From the NCBI GenBank assembly GCA_051252415.1, contig JBPOGA010000003.1, forward strand, positions 218,733 to 282,732: a DNA stretch of 64,000 nt, read 5' to 3'. The DNA comes from JBPOFY01 sp051252415 (lineage in GTDB: Bacteria; Verrucomicrobiota; Verrucomicrobiia; Opitutales; Coraliomargaritaceae). The position numbers were made by a program, and so were the translations under genes. The stretch's first letter is position 1; each line of letters opens with the position of its first letter. Below the pieces are notes generated by a model, which did no database searches, was not told the origin of the DNA, and saw only the letters and a list, made by a program, of their open reading frames with translations. Shown here piece by piece: positions 61,432-64,000 of this stretch.

Positions 61432-63504
61432 TCAATTAGAAAAGACTTCATCGCGATTTTCACGGTTAAAGCGTTGGTATTCTCGGATTGGTAACGCTTC
61501 GACAAAGCGCGAGCCATAAGGTTTCGTCACGATACGGGAATCTAGTATCACGATATTGCCCTTGTCCTCATGGCGACGAATCAATCTGCCGATGCCTTGG
61601 CGGAACTTTACCAACGCGTCTGGCACAGTCATTTCGGCAAATGGATTACCGCCGCGTTGCTGGATGTATTCGCTGCGTGCTTCCATGACTGGATGATTCG
61701 GGTTTTCAAAAGGTAAACGGGCAATGATGATTTGCGAGAGTGCTGGCCCTGGCACGTCGACTCCCGTCCAAAAGCTATCCGTGCCAAACAGCACGCCATT
61801 GCCTGCCGCTGCGAATTGCTGAGTGAGTTCGGTGCGCGCAAAGCCATGCCCCTGAGTGAAGAGTGGGCGGTTGATTTTTTTGAAGAAGGGCTCTACGCGT
61901 TCGCGCACTTGGCGTAGATCAAAATGACTGGTGAATAGCACCAACGTGCCACCTTCGACTCGACGGCTGCACCAGCAAATCATATTGGCCAAATAATCTA
62001 GATCGAGGCGGCCTTTCCCTGGCTCGGGAAGTGGGGCGTCCGTGGCGATGTAGATCTTGCAGTTTTCTTTGTAGTTGAAGGGCGAATCCTCGATCTGAGT
62101 CTCGGCTGCTTCTGCGCCCGCTCTTTCCTGAAACGCGTCGAGTCGCGCGCCGTCTGAAAGCGTGGCACTCGTCAAAATTGCTGCTGTGCCTCGCTGAAAG
62201 ATATGCTTGCGCAAGTGGGGCGCTACATCGAGCGGTGCGCTGCGTAGAGTGACGATTTGCCCCTTCTTGCCGCCGCGTTCCAGCCATTGCACATGGTCGT
62301 CCTCTGCGAAAGCAATAAAGGCATTGATCGCATCGCGGTAGCCCATGATGCGGCGCCGGTGGTCACGTAGTTCATCTTGCACGCGTTCATCGTCACTTTT
62401 CTGAATGAGTGCGCCGAGGCGCTCAGTCACTTCTTTGAGCGGCCCTGAAATGATATTGTCGCAAAAGTCGGGGTCGTGGAGACGAAGGATCGGCTTCTTG
62501 GCGAGGAAGGTGTCACCGAGGTAACTAAAGAACTCATAAGCCGCGCCGATTGCATTATCCACCGCATCGTGGTCCCACTTCTGGCCATGCTTGCGTAGAA
62601 TGCCGCGATTTGTGCGCGGATTGTAGACGCGCTTTAATGCGCGATCGACCGCGTAGGAGCTGACGTGTGCGCCAAAGTGATCCGTCGCAATCGCCGGGAT
62701 GCGATGCGCTTCGTCGAGCACCACAAAGTCGTCGGCCAAAAGTATGCCCTTCGCTTCTTCGGCCGGTGGCATGCCTGCATTGATGAGCGCAAAGAGTAAG
62801 CTGTGATTCACAATCACGCAGTTTGCAGACAGTAGCTGCTTGCGGGCGCGTTGATAAAAACAGGTGTCTGGATCGCAGTTCTTGCGGGAGCATGTGGAGC
62901 TGTCGGCATTGATCTCATCCCAGACCGCAGGTAAGGGCGGGGGGCTGAGCTCCTGCACCAGACCGTTGCTGCTGGTGGCGGACCATGTCGCCATGCGAAT
63001 GAGCTCCGCCTTTTCTTCGTTCGCGAGCAGTTCGGTTTGCTTGTTCGACTGTGCGTCCTTGAGCGCATTGCTTAGGCGTGTGCTACAGCAGTAGTTGCCT
63101 TTGCCCACCATGAGGGCGGTCTTAAACTTCGCATAGCGATGTAGCTCCGGGACCGATTTAAATAACTTTTCGCAGATCTTGAGGTCTTTTTCTCGGATTT
63201 GCTCCTGTAGACTGATCGTGTGACTGGAAATGATGAACGGTCGCTCGGTTTCAATCGACTGAATGATGCCAGGGATTAGGTAGGCGAGGCTCTTGCCGAC
63301 CCCCGTGCCCGCTTCAAACAGGAGTGGCTGGTCACCTTCCAGCGCGCTCGCGGTGGCAATTGCCATGGCGCACTGCTCCGGCCGATGATCTAGCCCGAGC
63401 GCCGTTTGTAGCGTGCCGCCTTCTTTGAATATGGACTCAATAAGCGCAGTGAGGTAGCCCGCTTTACGGGGACTGCCTCCAACGTTTTCGATTAGTCCGA
63501 TCAT
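61432..63504 (-). CDS. dinG: DinG-family ATP-dependent DNA helicase
   Basis: The 690-aa product is an XPD/DinG superfamily 2 helicase. It has Walker A FEAGTGVGKSLAYL, DEAH box VVLDEAHRIP, SATLSDGARLD and the C-terminal motif VPDALVKFRQGIGRLIRR. Cysteines consistent with a 4Fe-4S cluster lie between motifs (SSTCSRKNCDPDTCFYQRA, with an earlier YCCSTRLS). These enzymes unwind 5'-overhang DNA, R-loops and forks. Start ATG 63504 gives MIGLIENVGGSPRKAGYLTALIE, plausible for the family. It leads the dinG-PP2C-TPR group on the minus strand. Confidence 0.92.
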   Translation of the reverse strand: MIGLIENVGGSPRKAGYLTALIESIFKEGGTLQTALGLDHRPEQCAMAIATASALEGDQPLLFEAGTGVGKSLAYLIPGIIQSIETERPFIISSHTISLQEQIREKDLKICEKLFKSVPELHRYAKFKTALMVGKGNYCCSTRLSNALKDAQSNKQTELLANEEKAELIRMATWSATSSNGLVQELSPPPLPAVWDEINADSSTCSRKNCDPDTCFYQRARKQLLSANCVIVNHSLLFALINAGMPPAEEAKGILLADDFVVLDEAHRIPAIATDHFGAHVSSYAVDRALKRVYNPRTNRGILRKHGQKWDHDAVDNAIGAAYEFFSYLGDTFLAKKPILRLHDPDFCDNIISGPLKEVTERLGALIQKSDDERVQDELRDHRRRIMGYRDAINAFIAFAEDDHVQWLERGGKKGQIVTLRSAPLDVAPHLRKHIFQRGTAAILTSATLSDGARLDAFQERAGAEAAETQIEDSPFNYKENCKIYIATDAPLPEPGKGRLDLDYLANMICWCSRRVEGGTLVLFTSHFDLRQVRERVEPFFKKINRPLFTQGHGFARTELTQQFAAAGNGVLFGTDSFWTGVDVPGPALSQIIIARLPFENPNHPVMEARSEYIQQRGGNPFAEMTVPDALVKFRQGIGRLIRRHEDKGNIVILDSRIVTKPYGSRFVEALPIREYQRFNRENRDEVFSN

Positions 63505-63599
63505 TTCTTTAGAAAGTCAGCTTTCACTGAAATGTAAACAGATGAACACAGGTTTTTTATGGGGGATCATCGCCAGTTGCCGGGAAGCGGACGAATGGC

Positions 63600-63720
63600 T
63601 GCTAGGCAATTGTGTATTCATGCTTTCTGGAAGTGCTCTATGTGGCGTAAATCACCCCTCCGTCAGAGGAAATTAGCGTAGTCGGGTTGGCTTTAGCCGC
63701 CCGACATTTTCAGTGTGTTG
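63600..63720. repeat. Direct repeat copy 1
   Basis: About 120 bp similar to the last 122 bp of the window; 77 bp (63643-63719) are identical to 63924-64000, a period of 281 bp. It holds CCTC/GAGG around CGTCA and the left arm of an inverted repeat. Confidence 0.9.
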
Positions 63721-63758
63721 GCGTAGTGCTGTCGGGCGGCTAAAGCCAACCCGACTAC
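63678..63758. repeat. Palindromic repeat E, 28-bp perfect arms
   Basis: Arms 63678-63705 and 63731-63758 (starting GTAGTCGGGTTGG) are perfect inverted repeats with a 25-bp loop. A second left arm occurs at the window end in the direct repeat, so another full palindrome probably continues beyond it. Confidence 0.92.
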
Positions 63759-63878
63759 TTTTCCTGAAAAAGCCCGCCGATCAGTGTGAGATGTAAACGA
63801 GTCTGCATTTTTGATCTTAGTATGCGTCTTTCCTAGCAGCTAGGAACTCGTATCGGTTGGCATGGTCATAGTTAGGGC

Positions 63879-64000
63879 TGCTAGTCCAATTGTGTATTCG
63901 CGGTGTGCTATCAGTGCTCAATATGGCGTAAATCACCCCTCCGTCAGAGGAAATTAGCGTAGTCGGGTTGGCTTTAGCCGCCCGACATTTTCAGTGTGTT
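63879..64000. repeat. Direct repeat copy 2 (runs out of the window)
   Basis: Second copy of the repeat at 63600-63720, truncated by the window edge. With the spacer this fills the 496-bp region upstream of dinG, in which I see no gene. Confidence 0.9.

Overview
The window looks like chromosome from a Gram-negative bacterium of the phylum Verrucomicrobiota, probably near the marine Opitutales/Puniceicoccales (inference from gene content; no 16S rRNA is present). Pointers are a PEP-CTERM-type sorting tail, a Wza/Wzc exopolysaccharide locus, PPi-dependent phosphofructokinase, system II cytochrome c maturation (ResB/CcsA), outer-membrane and lipoprotein signals, weak Shine-Dalgarno sequences, and many imperfect palindromic repeats between genes.

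Layout. 1-4.9 kb: start of dnaE, a lipoate/octanoyl transferase-family protein, an RmlD-like reductase, hisC and a CorC/HlyC-type membrane protein. 4.9-11.1 kb: exopolysaccharide export genes (TPR protein, beta-barrel, Wza-type SLBB protein, Wzc-type tyrosine kinase). 11.1-16.5 kb: a degenerate P-loop protein, aroC, a LuxR-type response regulator and three membrane proteins. 16.5-19.8 kb: hemF-hemE-hemG operon. 19.9-28.9 kb: epimerase, PPi-PFK, a hybrid histidine kinase with a substituted receiver, parA-xer-MOSC, a PEP-CTERM-like protein. 28.9-38.6 kb: lipoprotein-resB-ccsA operon, ychF, a receiver-kinase, glcD-like oxidase, small membrane proteins, a secreted metalloprotease. 38.7-42.6 kb: arsenic-type operon (ArsR, 54-aa Cys-rich protein, ArsP-like permease, ArsC, aquaglyceroporin) heavily invaded by repeats. 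42.7-48.5 kb: fumC, cstA, dgt, envelope proteins. 48.8-52.5 kb: a chimeric gene remnant, an acetolactate-synthase-like/aldehyde dehydrogenase pair and a tRNA-Ile(CAU) with broken partial copies. 52.5-63.5 kb: addB/addA-type recombination nuclease genes, DUF1294, TPR, PP2C phosphatase and dinG. The end carries a 281-bp-period direct repeat.

The most unusual material is a pair of parallel cassettes. Inside the ars operon, a four-helix-bundle (23S rRNA intervening-sequence family) gene is bracketed by inverted arrays of a 7-bp unit GNGATRC (20 and 12 units). Inside the add operon, a GxxExxY-family gene is bracketed by inverted arrays of a 15-bp unit GACAGAATGATTTAT. Each repeat type also occurs once nearby as an inverted pair with no gene between (41.8 kb and 60.1 kb). 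In most cases an array starts at, or overlaps, the stop codon of the gene upstream in the operon. Two unrelated small proteins with two unrelated repeats share one architecture, which suggests a class of operon-compatible, repeat-bounded elements. A 60-bp perfect palindrome inserted in frame in addA, and at least five further palindrome families, show that this genome tolerates many such elements.
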